Counted from the first letter of the stretch, positions 1 to 9,284 are shown. The stretch: DNA of 64,000 nucleotides from Pseudomonas umsongensis (GCF_002236105.1 NZ_NIWU01000009.1:124001-188000), one strand, 5' to 3'. Program-made: numbers and translations. The notes: generated from the letters alone by a model not told the origin.

Positions 1-199
1 TGACGACCACGGATACCCAATGAATAGCCGGTTGAGGCCAGTGCGCCAGGGAGGCATCCGAGGTTGAGAAGCCACCCGTTGAAATAAATGACATCGCATG
101 ATTGATCGCTTCGAAAGGTGTCATTCCCGCGACCCATAGCGCCAGTGCGGACACCCCGGTCAGCCCGAGGTAGAGCACCAGAATATATTTCGCCGCGAC
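1..199 (-). pseudogene. trkH fragment (middle part, second copy)
   Basis: Read on the minus strand, this encodes a stretch that aligns without gaps to the middle of the intact TrkH at 7677-9131 (VAAKYILVLYLGLTG onward, including the STGGFSTSDAS filter-loop region), with only scattered substitutions. The fragment starts abruptly at position 199, one residue after the point where the TPRS segment should precede it, and a stop lies just upstream in this frame. It runs off the left window edge. It is part of a broken potassium-uptake channel subunit gene; the missing adjoining piece lies inverted at 422-487. Confidence 0.85.
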
Positions 200-304
200 G
201 GGTTAGCGGTTTTAAAAGTCATCGATACCGATGACAATCTCATCATCGATCAACGCATCACCAGTAGCGCATCTACTGAGCTCATGCTCATCGCTTCAGA
301 ATAA
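200..304 (+). other. C-terminal ORF scrap, unrecognised
   Basis: An open frame begins right at the trkH breakpoint and ends at the TAA at 302-304. It encodes a tail ending ...ITSSASTELMLIASE. It has no start codon of its own and reads like the end of a longer protein whose front is lost. I do not recognise the family. It sits between the two opposed trkH pieces; 305-421 holds nothing I can identify. Confidence 0.35.
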
Positions 305-421
305 GAGCGTATATAGGTCAGTTGGCCTTTTTGCCGACGACGCTCATTTCGACTGGGGTCTGAATAAAAACACGGAAACTTCTTCGGCCTCCAATCGCTT
401 GAATAATGGGTGCAATTTCGC

Positions 422-487
422 ATCGGCGGCATGCGTTTGTTCCAGACAGAATCTTCAGACTGGTCAGAGAAAGTCACACCACGCTCG
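422..487 (+). pseudogene. trkH fragment, inverted relative to 1-199
   Basis: The plus strand encodes IGGMRLFQTESSDWSEKV then TPRS, identical (after the first residue) to the segment of the intact TrkH that lies immediately before HVAAKY. It is the direct N-terminal continuation of the fragment at 1-199 but on the opposite strand. Inverting 200-487 would bring TPRS next to VAAK again, lacking only one residue. No TrkH homology is seen upstream of it. The gene is dead. Confidence 0.85.
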
Positions 488-669
488 TCTCAAGCACCAA
501 TTGTAAGAGGTTGTTTCGGAGGAGATTATTACATACAAGATTTCTTACTACATTCAGCCATCCCCCTCCAAATTCCAGTTTTCTGCCTAGACTTGCTCTT
601 GTCCGCCGTGCACATGCTTTTCAAAGCATGGAACTGTACGAAAAAACGAAAACAAGAGGAATCCCCCCA

Positions 670-1665
670 ATGTTCAAACCTATTTGGAAAGCAGTTGCCT
701 GCGCCCTTGCCCTTGGCACCATGAGCATGGCCATGGCTGCAGATCCGGTAATTATAAAATTCTCCCACGTCGTTGCAGAGCAGACACCCAAGGGCCAAGG
801 CGCCCTGTTATTCAAGAGGCTGGTGGAAGAACGCTTGCCCGGCAAGGTCAAGGTCGAGGTCTACCCGAACTCCTCGTTGTTTGGCGATGGCAAAGAGATG
901 GAGGCCTTACTGCTCGGGGACGTACAGATGATTGCACCGTCGCTGGCCAAGTTCGAGCACTACACCAAGACCGTTCAACTGTTCGACCTGCCTTTCCTCT
1001 TTGATGACATCACGGCGGTTGACCGCTTCCAACTGAGCCCGCAGGGCCAGGGACTGCTCAAGTCCATGGAAGACAAAAACATCACTGGACTGGCCTATTG
1101 GCACAACGGGATGAAACAACTGTCCGCGAACAAAGCGCTACGAGTGCCGGGTGATGCCCGTGGCCTGAAGTTCCGGGTGCAGGCCTCCGCCGTGCTTGAA
1201 GAGCAGTTCAAAGTCATACGCGCCAATCCACGCAAGATGAGCTTCGCCGAGGTTTATCAGGGCTTGCAGACCGGTGTCGTCAATGGCGCGGAGAATCCTT
1301 ACTCGAACATCTACAGCCAGAAAATGCATGAGGTACAGAAGTACATCACCGAATCCAACCACGGTGTCCTGGACTACATGCTGATCACCAACACCAAGTT
1401 CTGGAACGGTTTGTCGCCGGAGCTTCGCAGCGAGCTGGACAAGATACTCGTCGAAGTCACCGCTCATGTGAACAAAGAGGCTGAGAAACTGAACCAGGAT
1501 GCCAAGCAGAACATCATCGCGGCCAAAACCACCGAAATCATCATCCTGACGCCTGAGCAACGCGAACAATGGCGTGTCGCGATGAAACCGGTGTGGAAAA
1601 AATTTGAAGGTGATATCGGCGCCGAGCTGATCACTGCCGCTGAAGCTGCCAACCAGGCCCAATGA
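670..1665 (+). CDS. dctP: TRAP transporter solute-binding protein, DctP family
   Basis: This is the periplasmic binding protein of a tripartite ATP-independent periplasmic transporter; it captures an organic acid, probably a C4-dicarboxylate-like substrate, for the DctQM membrane pair. The 331-residue product starts with a typical signal peptide (MFKPIWKAVACALALG, cleavage after AMAA) followed by the mature start DPVIIKFSHVVAEQTPKG. The family-typical NGAENPYSNIYSQ stretch for carboxylate binding is present. The start at 670 has an AAGAGGAA ribosome site; longer upstream frames run through the trkH scrap and are unlikely. dctQ and dctM follow in the same direction. The 180 bases upstream (488-669) presumably hold the promoter. 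Confidence 0.93.
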   Translation: MFKPIWKAVACALALGTMSMAMAADPVIIKFSHVVAEQTPKGQGALLFKRLVEERLPGKVKVEVYPNSSLFGDGKEMEALLLGDVQMIAPSLAKFEHYTKTVQLFDLPFLFDDITAVDRFQLSPQGQGLLKSMEDKNITGLAYWHNGMKQLSANKALRVPGDARGLKFRVQASAVLEEQFKVIRANPRKMSFAEVYQGLQTGVVNGAENPYSNIYSQKMHEVQKYITESNHGVLDYMLITNTKFWNGLSPELRSELDKILVEVTAHVNKEAEKLNQDAKQNIIAAKTTEIIILTPEQREQWRVAMKPVWKKFEGDIGAELITAAEAANQAQ

Positions 1666-1732
1666 TCGGTCGTCGGCAGGTGTTGCCGCCCTGACAGCAC
1701 CTGCCTGTCGTCTGCTACAGGAGATGCCATCC

Positions 1733-2365
1733 ATGAATGCTCTTCGGCGCATCTGGGAACACTTCGAGGAAGGCTTCATCGTCTTCCTTCTGGCGGCCAT
1801 GACGTTGGTAACATTCGTCTACGTTGTCCTCAACAACCTCTACACCCTGTTCTACCGCCTCGCCGAGAGCTGGGAAGGCGCCAGCGAATCGCTGTTTGCC
1901 ATCGGCGACGGCGTCATGGGTATGGCACAGGCCATGACCTGGAGCACCTCACTGACCAAGGCCCTGTTTGGCTGGCTGATTTTTTTCGGGTTGTCGTACG
2001 GCGTCCGCACTGCAGGCCATATCGGCGTCGACGCCCTGGTCAAGCTGGCCAGCAAACCGGTGCAACGGTTCATTGGCATCATCGCCTGCCTTTTCTGCCT
2101 GTCTTATGCCGGGCTGCTCAGCATCGCCAGTTTTGGCTGGATCCAGACCCTGATGGTTGCCCAAATTGGCGCCGAAGATCTGGGCCAGTACGGGATCATG
2201 CAATGGCACATCGGGTTGATCGTCCCCGTAGGGTTCGCCCTGGTTTTCATCCGTTTCGCTGAAATTCTCGTGCGCATCCTGCAAAACAGGCAGACCGGCC
2301 TGGGCCTGGCTGATGAAGCCGCAGATGCGTTGAAGCTGACTGAACACGAGGATGACAAGTCATGA
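1733..2365 (+). CDS. dctQ: TRAP transporter small permease, DctQ family
   Basis: Small membrane subunit of the DctPQM transporter, 210 residues with four hydrophobic segments. It is somewhat longer than many DctQ proteins because of a loop rich in A, S and G after the first helix (about residues 38-70), as in dicarboxylate-type DctQ. The ATG at 1733 is preferred over that at 1724 because AGGAG (1719-1723) would lie only one base from the latter but nine bases from the former. The stop overlaps the dctM start (ATGA), indicating translational coupling. Confidence 0.9.
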   Translation: MNALRRIWEHFEEGFIVFLLAAMTLVTFVYVVLNNLYTLFYRLAESWEGASESLFAIGDGVMGMAQAMTWSTSLTKALFGWLIFFGLSYGVRTAGHIGVDALVKLASKPVQRFIGIIACLFCLSYAGLLSIASFGWIQTLMVAQIGAEDLGQYGIMQWHIGLIVPVGFALVFIRFAEILVRILQNRQTGLGLADEAADALKLTEHEDDKS

Positions 2366-3645
2366 CTATTGCCTTCCTGTTTGTATCACTGTTCGTGCTG
2401 ATGTTTATCGGCGTTCCCATTGCCATCTCCCTGGGCTTGGCGGGCTCACTGACCATCGTTTTTTTCAGTCCTGACTCCGTGCGCTCACTGGCGATCAAAC
2501 TGTTCGAGACGTCGGAGCACTACACGCTGCTGGCCATCCCGTTCTTTCTGCTCGCTGGGGCCTTCATGACCACCGGTGGCGTCGCTCGGAGGTTGATTGA
2601 CTTTGCCAATGCCTGTGTCGGTCATATTCGTGGTGGTCTGGCTATCGCTGCCGTGTTGGCGTGCATGTTGTTCGCGGCCCTTTCAGGATCCAGCCCAGCC
2701 ACTGTGGCGGCGGTGGGTTCAATTGCCATTGCCGGCATGGTCCGCTCCGGTTATCCGCAGGCCTTTGGCGCGGGGATCGTCTGTAACGCGGGAACCTTGG
2801 GCATCCTGATTCCACCCTCGATCGTCATGGTGGTCTACGCAGCCGCGACCGAAACGTCTGTCGGCAAACTGTTTATGGCCGGGGTGTTGCCAGGCCTGCT
2901 GCTGGGGCTGGTGTTGATGGTGGCGATCTACATCGTCGCCGTGAAGAAAAAGCTGCCCGCCATGCCGCGCGCGACGTTCCGTGAATGGCTTAGCACGGCA
3001 CGCAAGGCGCTCTGGGGCCTATTGCTGATGCTAATCATCCTGGGAGGTATCTACTCCGGGATGTTTACCCCAACCGAAGCTGCGGCCGTGGCGGCCGTTT
3101 ACTCGGCCTTCATCGCCTTGTTCGTCTACAAAGACTTAACGTTCCGCGAAACACCAAAAGTCCTGCTGGACTCGGCCAAGCTGAGCATCATGCTGATGTT
3201 CATTATTGCCAACGCCATGCTCTTCGCGCACGTTTTGACCACTGAGCAACTACCGCAACAGATTACCGCGTGGGTGATAGAGGCGGGTCTGACACCGGTG
3301 ATGTTCCTGCTGGTGGTGAACATTGTGTTGTTGATTGCGGGGGCCTTTATGGAACCGTCGGCCATCATCCTGATCCTGGCACCGATCCTTTTCCCCATCG
3401 CCATGAAGCTGGGTATCGACCCCATTCACCTTGGGATTATTATGGTGGTGAACCTGGAAATCGGCTTGATCACGCCGCCCGTGGGTCTGAACCTGTTCGT
3501 GACCTCTGCTGTGACAGGCATGACACTGCCGGCAACGATCAGAGCCGCCATGCCGTGGCTGATGATTCTGCTCCTGTTCCTGATTCTGATTACCTACGTG
3601 CCTTGGATCTCCCTGGTTTTGCCAAACTGGCTGGGCATGAGTTGA
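2362..3645 (+). CDS. dctM: TRAP transporter large permease, DctM family
   Basis: Large membrane subunit forming the sodium-coupled transport channel of the DctPQM system. The 427-residue protein has about twelve hydrophobic segments. Family hallmarks include GSSPATVAAVGSIA, the NAGTLGILIPPSI loop and the EIGLITPPVGLNLFV motif near the C terminus. It starts in the ATGA overlap with dctQ and is the last gene of the dctPQM operon. It converges on the DUF1850/TAXI operon. The substrate cannot be read from sequence. Confidence 0.95.
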   Translation: MTIAFLFVSLFVLMFIGVPIAISLGLAGSLTIVFFSPDSVRSLAIKLFETSEHYTLLAIPFFLLAGAFMTTGGVARRLIDFANACVGHIRGGLAIAAVLACMLFAALSGSSPATVAAVGSIAIAGMVRSGYPQAFGAGIVCNAGTLGILIPPSIVMVVYAAATETSVGKLFMAGVLPGLLLGLVLMVAIYIVAVKKKLPAMPRATFREWLSTARKALWGLLLMLIILGGIYSGMFTPTEAAAVAAVYSAFIALFVYKDLTFRETPKVLLDSAKLSIMLMFIIANAMLFAHVLTTEQLPQQITAWVIEAGLTPVMFLLVVNIVLLIAGAFMEPSAIILILAPILFPIAMKLGIDPIHLGIIMVVNLEIGLITPPVGLNLFVTSAVTGMTLPATIRAAMPWLMILLLFLILITYVPWISLVLPNWLGMS

Positions 3646-3651
3646 TGCCTG

Positions 3652-3685
3652 CCTGTCCGGGTACTGGACGTTCGTATCCGGACAG
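3652..3685. terminator. hairpin between convergent TRAP operons
   Basis: The inverted repeat CCTGTCCGG / CCGGACAGG (9 bp arms, 16-base loop) lies seven bases after dctM and before the convergent DUF1850 gene. There is no clean T run, so it may be a bidirectional or weak terminator. Confidence 0.45.
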
Positions 3686-3712
3686 GGCTTTGAGGTTTGT
3701 GCTTCTGGTCAC

Positions 3713-4111
3713 TTATTGTTGTCCTGAGTCCGTCCAGCAACTCCATAGCTCGACTGAGGACGGAGTGATGACGGGTAGCCCTAGCCACTCGCTCATCTCA
3801 TGACATTGCTGTTGGAAGCATAACTGGTAGTCACCTGCTTGCGGGGTGCGTCCCAGACTCAGAGGCTGCAAGGGCGGCAGGTGACGTTGATAGTGCCAAC
3901 TGCCTTTTTCCAACCTGGCCCCAGGGGGAATTTCCATGCCAGCGCCATTCCCTTTGACCCTGGCCTCGGTGAGCACAAGTCCCTGTTCCGAGACGCGGTA
4001 GTCTTCTTCCCAACGAATTTTTTCGATTGTGTGATTCCAAGCCAGTGTAAAGCTCGAGATTGGGAGTTGGGCCCAGGCGACTCCCGCCAGCCCCAGGCAC
4101 AAGCCGATCAT
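3713..4111 (-). CDS. DUF1850 protein of a TAXI TRAP locus
   Basis: A 132-residue protein with an N-terminal hydrophobic signal or anchor (MIGLCLGLAGVAWAQ) and a small beta-rich domain containing FTLAWNHTIEKIRWEEDY. This matches DUF1850 proteins, which are typically encoded beside TAXI-type TRAP transporters and are thought to act at the periplasmic face; their exact role is unknown. It overlaps the permease stop by four bases (ATGA arrangement at 4108-4111), so it is the third gene of a binding protein-permease-DUF1850 operon. Confidence 0.8.
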   Translation of the reverse strand: MIGLCLGLAGVAWAQLPISSFTLAWNHTIEKIRWEEDYRVSEQGLVLTEARVKGNGAGMEIPPGARLEKGSWHYQRHLPPLQPLSLGRTPQAGDYQLCFQQQCHEMSEWLGLPVITPSSVELWSCWTDSGQQ

Positions 4112-6135
4112 GCTCTGGCCAGTCCGCCACGGCGAGACCGCCAGACATGCTGAAGTATCAGCATCACACCCAGCACAAAACCGATTTCATCGGTCAACGG
4201 CAGCGCAACGACCAACAAAGCACCTGCCGCGAAACACAATAATCGCTCCCAAACCGGCATCTTCTGTTGCAGATAACCTGTGGACGCCATTCCCCAAAGA
4301 CCAACGGCCAACATGGTCTTGACCAACATATAGGCAGTCATCCACAAATTGTCGCCTTGCATCATAAGCGCAGGGTTGTAGACCGCCATGAAAGGAATGA
4401 CAAAGCCAGCCAGTGCAATACGAACCGCCCACAGACTGATCTTGAATCCTGTTTCCTTGGCGATGGGCGCTGCGGCAAAGCATGCCAAGGCAACCGGTGG
4501 GGTAAGGTCTGCAAGAATTCCGAAATAGAAAACGAACATGTGCGACACGATCAGCGGTACACCCAACTCCAACAGTGCGGGTGCTGCAATCGAACTGGTG
4601 ATGATGTAGTTGGGAATCGTCGGGATACCCATACCCAACACCAGGCAGGTAACCATCGTCAGTATCAGTGACAACAACAAGTTATCCCTGCCTATGGCCA
4701 GTATGTAACCAGCGAAGGTCGAGGCTATGCCCGTCAATGACACTACGCCGATGATGATTCCCACCAGCGCGCAAGCAATCCCGACCGGCACAGCATGACG
4801 AGCACCTTCGACCAAGGCATGCAGGCAAATACTCAGGGTTTCCCGGCCTCCCTGAATGAACCAGCAGATGACCACCAACGTGGCGATCACCGCGAAAATC
4901 ACGCCTATACCCAACTGGAAAAAGCCGACACAGAGGACACCCAGCGCGATCCAGAACGCGCACCGCAACGCGAAACTGGACACCCGAAGAATGATTGCCG
5001 AACCGAGAATAACGATGGCTGTTAGCGCCAGACCCACCATTCCGGAGAATAGCGGGGTACGTCCGGAAAACAGCAGGTAGACCAGGACAAAAAGCGGAAT
5101 CAGCAAATACCAGCTTTCCTTTACCGCACCCCATGCGCTGGGACATTGGTCTTTGGGTAGCCCTTTAAGGTCGGAGCGTTTTGCCTCAAGGTGAACCATC
5201 CAGAACACCGAACCGAAATACAGGATGGCTGGAATCAACGCAGCTTTGGCAATCTCTACAAACGGGACATTAATTGTTTCCGCCATAATGAAGGCGACAG
5301 CACCCATCACAGGCGGCATCAGCTGGCTGCCCATGCTCGAAGTCGCCTCTACGCCGCCAGCAAATGCTGCCTTGTAGCCGAAGCGCTTCATCAATGGAAT
5401 CGTGAACTGTCCTGTCGTGACAACGTTTGCAATGCCTGAGCCTGTGATCGTCCCCATCAAAGCCGATGACGCGACTGATACTTTTGCCGGCCCCCCGAGT
5501 TTGTGGCCAAACAAGCCCATCGCGAAGTCAGTGAACAATTTGATCATGCCGGCCTGTTCGAGAAAGGAACCGAACAAAATGAACAGGAAAATATAGGTAG
5601 CGGAAACGTAAGTGGGTGTGCCGTAGAGCCCCTCGGTGCCGAATGACAACTGGTTGACGATTTGATCGAAACCGTAGCCTCGATGTGCCAAGTCGCCTGG
5701 CAGGTATTCACCCAATAGACCGTATGCCAAAAACAGTCCACAGATGACAGGCAACGCGATACCCATCACCCGACGAGCCGCCTCAAACACCAATGCGATC
5801 AATACCAGCCCAACCACCATGTCCGCAGATGTCAGGTCACCTGAACGCTGGATCAAATCCGCTTCGAAGATCCATTGATACAGGGCAGTGGTAATCCCCG
5901 CGAGGCTCAATATCCAGGCCAACGGCTGCCAAGGGCGTGCTCTGCCATACGCCGGGTAACTCAGAAACACCACCCACAGCAGGAAACCAACGTGCACCGC
6001 GCGCAGCACCTGGCTGGAAACCGGTGCAAACGCAGCGGTGACAATCTGGAAAACTGAAAACAACAACGCCACGTAGAACAGCGTCTTAGGCCAGTCGCGT
6101 GGGTTGGCGGCGATGCCATGATGATCTTCGCTCAT
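4108..6135 (-). CDS. TRAP transporter fused permease, 4TM/12TM (TAXI type)
   Basis: A 675-residue membrane protein in which DctQ-like (about residues 1-180) and DctM-like (remainder) parts are fused, as is usual for TAXI-family TRAP systems. Features include the FGTEGLYGTPTYVSATYIFLF segment, GTITGSGIANVVTTGQFTIP and a late DLTPPVALACFAAAPIAKETG motif of the large permease family. It lies between the TAXI binding-protein gene (82 bp upstream) and the DUF1850 gene. It probably imports an organic acid or amino acid such as glutamate; the substrate is inferred only from the family. Confidence 0.94.
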   Translation of the reverse strand: MSEDHHGIAANPRDWPKTLFYVALLFSVFQIVTAAFAPVSSQVLRAVHVGFLLWVVFLSYPAYGRARPWQPLAWILSLAGITTALYQWIFEADLIQRSGDLTSADMVVGLVLIALVFEAARRVMGIALPVICGLFLAYGLLGEYLPGDLAHRGYGFDQIVNQLSFGTEGLYGTPTYVSATYIFLFILFGSFLEQAGMIKLFTDFAMGLFGHKLGGPAKVSVASSALMGTITGSGIANVVTTGQFTIPLMKRFGYKAAFAGGVEATSSMGSQLMPPVMGAVAFIMAETINVPFVEIAKAALIPAILYFGSVFWMVHLEAKRSDLKGLPKDQCPSAWGAVKESWYLLIPLFVLVYLLFSGRTPLFSGMVGLALTAIVILGSAIILRVSSFALRCAFWIALGVLCVGFFQLGIGVIFAVIATLVVICWFIQGGRETLSICLHALVEGARHAVPVGIACALVGIIIGVVSLTGIASTFAGYILAIGRDNLLLSLILTMVTCLVLGMGIPTIPNYIITSSIAAPALLELGVPLIVSHMFVFYFGILADLTPPVALACFAAAPIAKETGFKISLWAVRIALAGFVIPFMAVYNPALMMQGDNLWMTAYMLVKTMLAVGLWGMASTGYLQQKMPVWERLLCFAAGALLVVALPLTDEIGFVLGVMLILQHVWRSRRGGLARA

Positions 6136-6217
6136 TGGGTACCTGCCTCAAAACTACATTGAAGGGGTACGAACCGCTCTATCGCTCTAGCGACCATCCC
6201 CGTGGCGCATTTTAGGA

Positions 6218-7171
6218 TTACAGCGCTCCAGCTTCCTTGTAGTAGCGTTCGGCACCGGGGTGAAGTGGAATGGGCAGATTCTTGGCAGCATTTTGCAACT
6301 TGATATCCTTGGCAGCTGAGTGAGAATTACCTAAACGAGTGAGGTTTTCGAACATCAGCTTGGTCATCTGGTAGGCAACGTCATCCGAAATATCCTCGCG
6401 TGTCACCAAGATATTGGTGATCGCCACCGTAGGCACTGATTCGGGCTGTCCGTCATAGGTATTGGCTGGAATTTGAGCAGGCTGATACGCGGCATTGCCG
6501 ATTTTCGAAACTACATCAGGAGGGATGGAGACGTAGTTCAATGCCATGGTTGAGGAAAGGTCGCGGATGGCCGCCATTCCTAACCCCGAGGACTGAAGCG
6601 TGGCATCTAACTGACGGTTTTTGATCAGCTCGACCGACTCCGCAAAGGGTAGGTATTGGACTTTGCTCATATCTTCGTACGTCAATCCCGCAGCTTTGAA
6701 GATCGCACGCGCGTTCAGCTCGGTACCGGATTTCGGGGCGCCGACGGAGATGGTTTTCCCTTTCAGATCCGCCAAGGTTTTGATGCCGGACTCTTTGCTC
6801 GCAACAATTTGAATGTAGTTCGGATAGGCGCCTGCAATTGCTCGCAACTTTGTCAGCGGGGCCTTGAACCCGGCATCTTCCACGCCGTTTTTTGCATCAG
6901 CTACAGAGTCCCCGAGTGCCAGAGCGAGCTCCCCACGACCAGCTTGTAAAAGGTTGAGATTTTCCACCGAGGCTTTTGTCGCCTGGACAGAAGTCTTCGC
7001 CCCCGGAATCCCATCGCTGTAGATCTGTGACAGCCCAACCCCAATGGGGTAGTAGACCCCGCTAGTGCCACCTGTAAGGATGTTTATGAACACAGGTGCA
7101 GCGTTAGCTGCGCACGAGACTGTCAACGCAGCGGTGGCCGCAAGGAGGCTAAAGCGTTTGTTTACTCGCAT
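6218..7171 (-). CDS. TAXI family TRAP solute-binding protein
   Basis: Periplasmic binding protein, 317 residues, with a signal peptide (MRVNKRFSLLAATAALTVSCAANA). The mature part begins FINILTGGTSGVYYPIGVGLSQIY, the TAXI-family signature region. It continues through KGKTISVGAPKSGTELNARAI, typical of NMT1/TAXI proteins. It is the first gene of the minus-strand operon with the fused permease and DUF1850 gene. The 149 bases upstream to the hairpin at 7320-7353 probably contain its promoter. Confidence 0.93.
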   Translation of the reverse strand: MRVNKRFSLLAATAALTVSCAANAAPVFINILTGGTSGVYYPIGVGLSQIYSDGIPGAKTSVQATKASVENLNLLQAGRGELALALGDSVADAKNGVEDAGFKAPLTKLRAIAGAYPNYIQIVASKESGIKTLADLKGKTISVGAPKSGTELNARAIFKAAGLTYEDMSKVQYLPFAESVELIKNRQLDATLQSSGLGMAAIRDLSSTMALNYVSIPPDVVSKIGNAAYQPAQIPANTYDGQPESVPTVAITNILVTREDISDDVAYQMTKLMFENLTRLGNSHSAAKDIKLQNAAKNLPIPLHPGAERYYKEAGAL

Positions 7172-7319
7172 GGAAAACTCTCCGTCTTGTTATGGCTTTA
7201 TGCAGAGTCTTTCTACTGTAGTCGAAACCAAGGCCTTGAGTGGGAAGCTGAGTTAGCCTAATAATTTTGGACTTCTCAAACGGTCGCTGCGATGACGCCT
7301 AATCGGGATTCTTACCTCC

Positions 7320-7353
7320 AAAAAAAATGCCGATCAGCTTAGCTGACTGGCAT
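7320..7353 (-). terminator. rho-independent terminator of the mvaT-like remnant
   Basis: Reading leftward, the stem ATGCCAGTCAGC / GCTGATCGGCAT (two mismatches, 3-base loop) is followed by eight T residues. It lies 36 bases after the stop of the mvaT-like pseudogene and is the natural terminator of that lost gene. Confidence 0.75.
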
Positions 7354-7388
7354 TACCCTCACAGGGCCTTTTTTGCTTACAAATGATG

Positions 7389-7676
7389 TTATTGAGTGCG
7401 CCACGACTCAACAACATCTGCACCGAACTCGGCTCTCCATTCTTTCGATTGGCGATGGTTTCCGTCCTTGCTTTCGATCAACTCACCAGAATTCGGATTC
7501 TTATAGATTTTCACCTCGCGGGCTTTACGGGCTGCCTTCGGTGCGGCAGCAGCACCAGGGGAGCGGCGACCTGAGGATCAAGCAGGTTGATGACGTTCTG
7601 CAGACTGAAGCCGTACTCGCCGAACAATGCACGGAGCTTGCTTTCAAAGTCCAGCCTCAAATTCACAATAGGTAGG
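7389..7676 (-). pseudogene. MvaT/MvaU (H-NS-like) pseudogene
   Basis: Two reading frames together encode most of an MvaT-type xenogeneic silencer. One frame gives LDFESKLRALFGEYGFSL then QNVINLLDPQVAAP. After a frameshift near 7555 a second gives KAAREVKIYKNPNSGELIES and DGNHRQSKEW, ending FGADVVESWRTQ, the DNA-binding C-terminal domain. The N-terminal oligomerisation helix (about 30 residues) is missing: homology begins just after the TAG of trkH. H-NS-family proteins of this type silence AT-rich horizontally acquired DNA in Pseudomonas. With both a lost N terminus and a frameshift this copy cannot be functional. Its terminator is still present. Confidence 0.85.
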
Positions 7677-9131
7677 CTAATACCTCCAAAAGACCGGCGT
7701 AATAAGTACCAGCACGGTTAGGATTTCCAACCGCCCCAGTAACATGCCAATGGTCAGTAACCATTTTGCTGCATCAGGTAGTGATGAGAAGTTACCGGCA
7801 GGCCCGATGATCGTGCCCAGGCCTGGTCCAACGTTGCATACTGCAGTAGCGGCGCCACTTAAAGCAGTTGTCCAGTCCAGCCCGATCAGAGCCAGTCCCA
7901 AGGCGATTATGGCAATGGTGATGGTGAAGAAAAATGAGAAGGTTAAAAGTGAGCGCAAGATCTCCTCGTCAATGGGGTGACCGTTGTACTTCTTCTGAAT
8001 CACGGCTCGAGGATGGATCAACTGCTTCAAGCTACTCACGAGTAGGGATGCAGCAACTTGGAAGCGGAAAATTTTCAGTCCGCCAGCCGTCGAGCCTGAG
8101 CATCCGCCGACAAACGTCAGATAGAAGAACAACAGAACGGCAAAACTACCCCATAGTGTGTAATCGCCAACTGCAACTCCTGTGGTCGTGACGACGGAGG
8201 TCACGTTGACCGCCACAATACGAAATGCATCCCACCAAACGTAGTCGCTGTGAAAGCATAGCCATGTACCAACAGCCAGCCAGGTGACAATCAAGAATCC
8301 AAGAAATCCGCGTACCTGGTGATCCTTCAGCAGCGCACGCCTATGGCCGCGCAATGTTGCGACGTACAAGGTAAAGGGCAGGCTACCCAGAATCATGATG
8401 ACCACCGCTACCCAGTGAATCGCTGGCTGCGTCCAATGCCCAAGCGAGGCGTCCGAAGTGGAGAATCCGCCAGTAGAGATCAACGACATTGCGTGGTTGA
8501 CCGCTTCAAACGGCGTCATCCCAGCGATCCAGAGTGCCAGAGCCCCGGTGCCAGTAAGTCCCAGATAGAGAACGAGGATGTACTTGGCTGCCACATGCGA
8601 ACGCGGCGTCACTTTCTCCGACCAGTCTGAGGACTCTGTCTGGAAAAGACGCATGCCACCCACTCGCAACAGTGGAAGGATCGCCACAGCCATGCCGATG
8701 AAGCCGATACCACCTAGCCAGTGCAGCATCGAGCGCCAGATCAACAATCCTGGTGAAGCGGTATCCAAACCACTCAGGACAGTTGAGCCCGTGGTTGTGA
8801 TGCCGGACATCGTTTCGAAGAAAGCGTCTGTGTAACTGATGTGACTAATGAACACCATTGGCAACGCCGCGAAGGTACACACCACCACCCAACTGCCAGT
8901 CGTCAACAAGTACATATCCCTCGGACGGAGCTGGCCAGTATCGGGGCGCCCACGCACGATCAAAAGAAGACCGCTGATGAAGGTAATCAAACTCGACCAG
9001 AGAAAGGCCGACAGATCGTCGCTACGCTCGAAGGCCACCAGCGTAATCATTGGGATAGCCATGCTTACGGCCAGCGTGATCAGAAAAATGCCTAGGATGA
9101 AGCCGATGAGCCGCATTGCTGCGAAGGACAT
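7677..9131 (-). CDS. trkH: potassium uptake protein TrkH
   Basis: Integral membrane, ion-conducting subunit of the Trk potassium uptake system, normally paired with the cytoplasmic TrkA gating subunit. At 484 residues it is full length. The four pore-loop motifs are visible: TTTGSTVLSG (first loop), STGGFSTSD (second), VVTTTGVAVGD (third) and CNVGPGLG (fourth), with GCSGSTAGGLK in the long linker. No trkA is in the window. A broken second trkH copy lies at 1-487. The stop codon abuts the mvaT-like pseudogene. Confidence 0.96.
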   Translation of the reverse strand: MSFAAMRLIGFILGIFLITLAVSMAIPMITLVAFERSDDLSAFLWSSLITFISGLLLIVRGRPDTGQLRPRDMYLLTTGSWVVVCTFAALPMVFISHISYTDAFFETMSGITTTGSTVLSGLDTASPGLLIWRSMLHWLGGIGFIGMAVAILPLLRVGGMRLFQTESSDWSEKVTPRSHVAAKYILVLYLGLTGTGALALWIAGMTPFEAVNHAMSLISTGGFSTSDASLGHWTQPAIHWVAVVIMILGSLPFTLYVATLRGHRRALLKDHQVRGFLGFLIVTWLAVGTWLCFHSDYVWWDAFRIVAVNVTSVVTTTGVAVGDYTLWGSFAVLLFFYLTFVGGCSGSTAGGLKIFRFQVAASLLVSSLKQLIHPRAVIQKKYNGHPIDEEILRSLLTFSFFFTITIAIIALGLALIGLDWTTALSGAATAVCNVGPGLGTIIGPAGNFSSLPDAAKWLLTIGMLLGRLEILTVLVLITPVFWRY

Positions 9132-9284
9132 AGAAAGTAGCCTACTAAGTTAGCGCCACGCAGTATCGAATGCTCAATCTCAAAGCCTCGTAAATTTTGC
9201 GTAAAATTTCTACGGGCAATCAGTCAAACAAGGATCGGTTGTGAGGAAAAATTAACTGGTGAGTAGAAACCGGCACTTGGCCGT

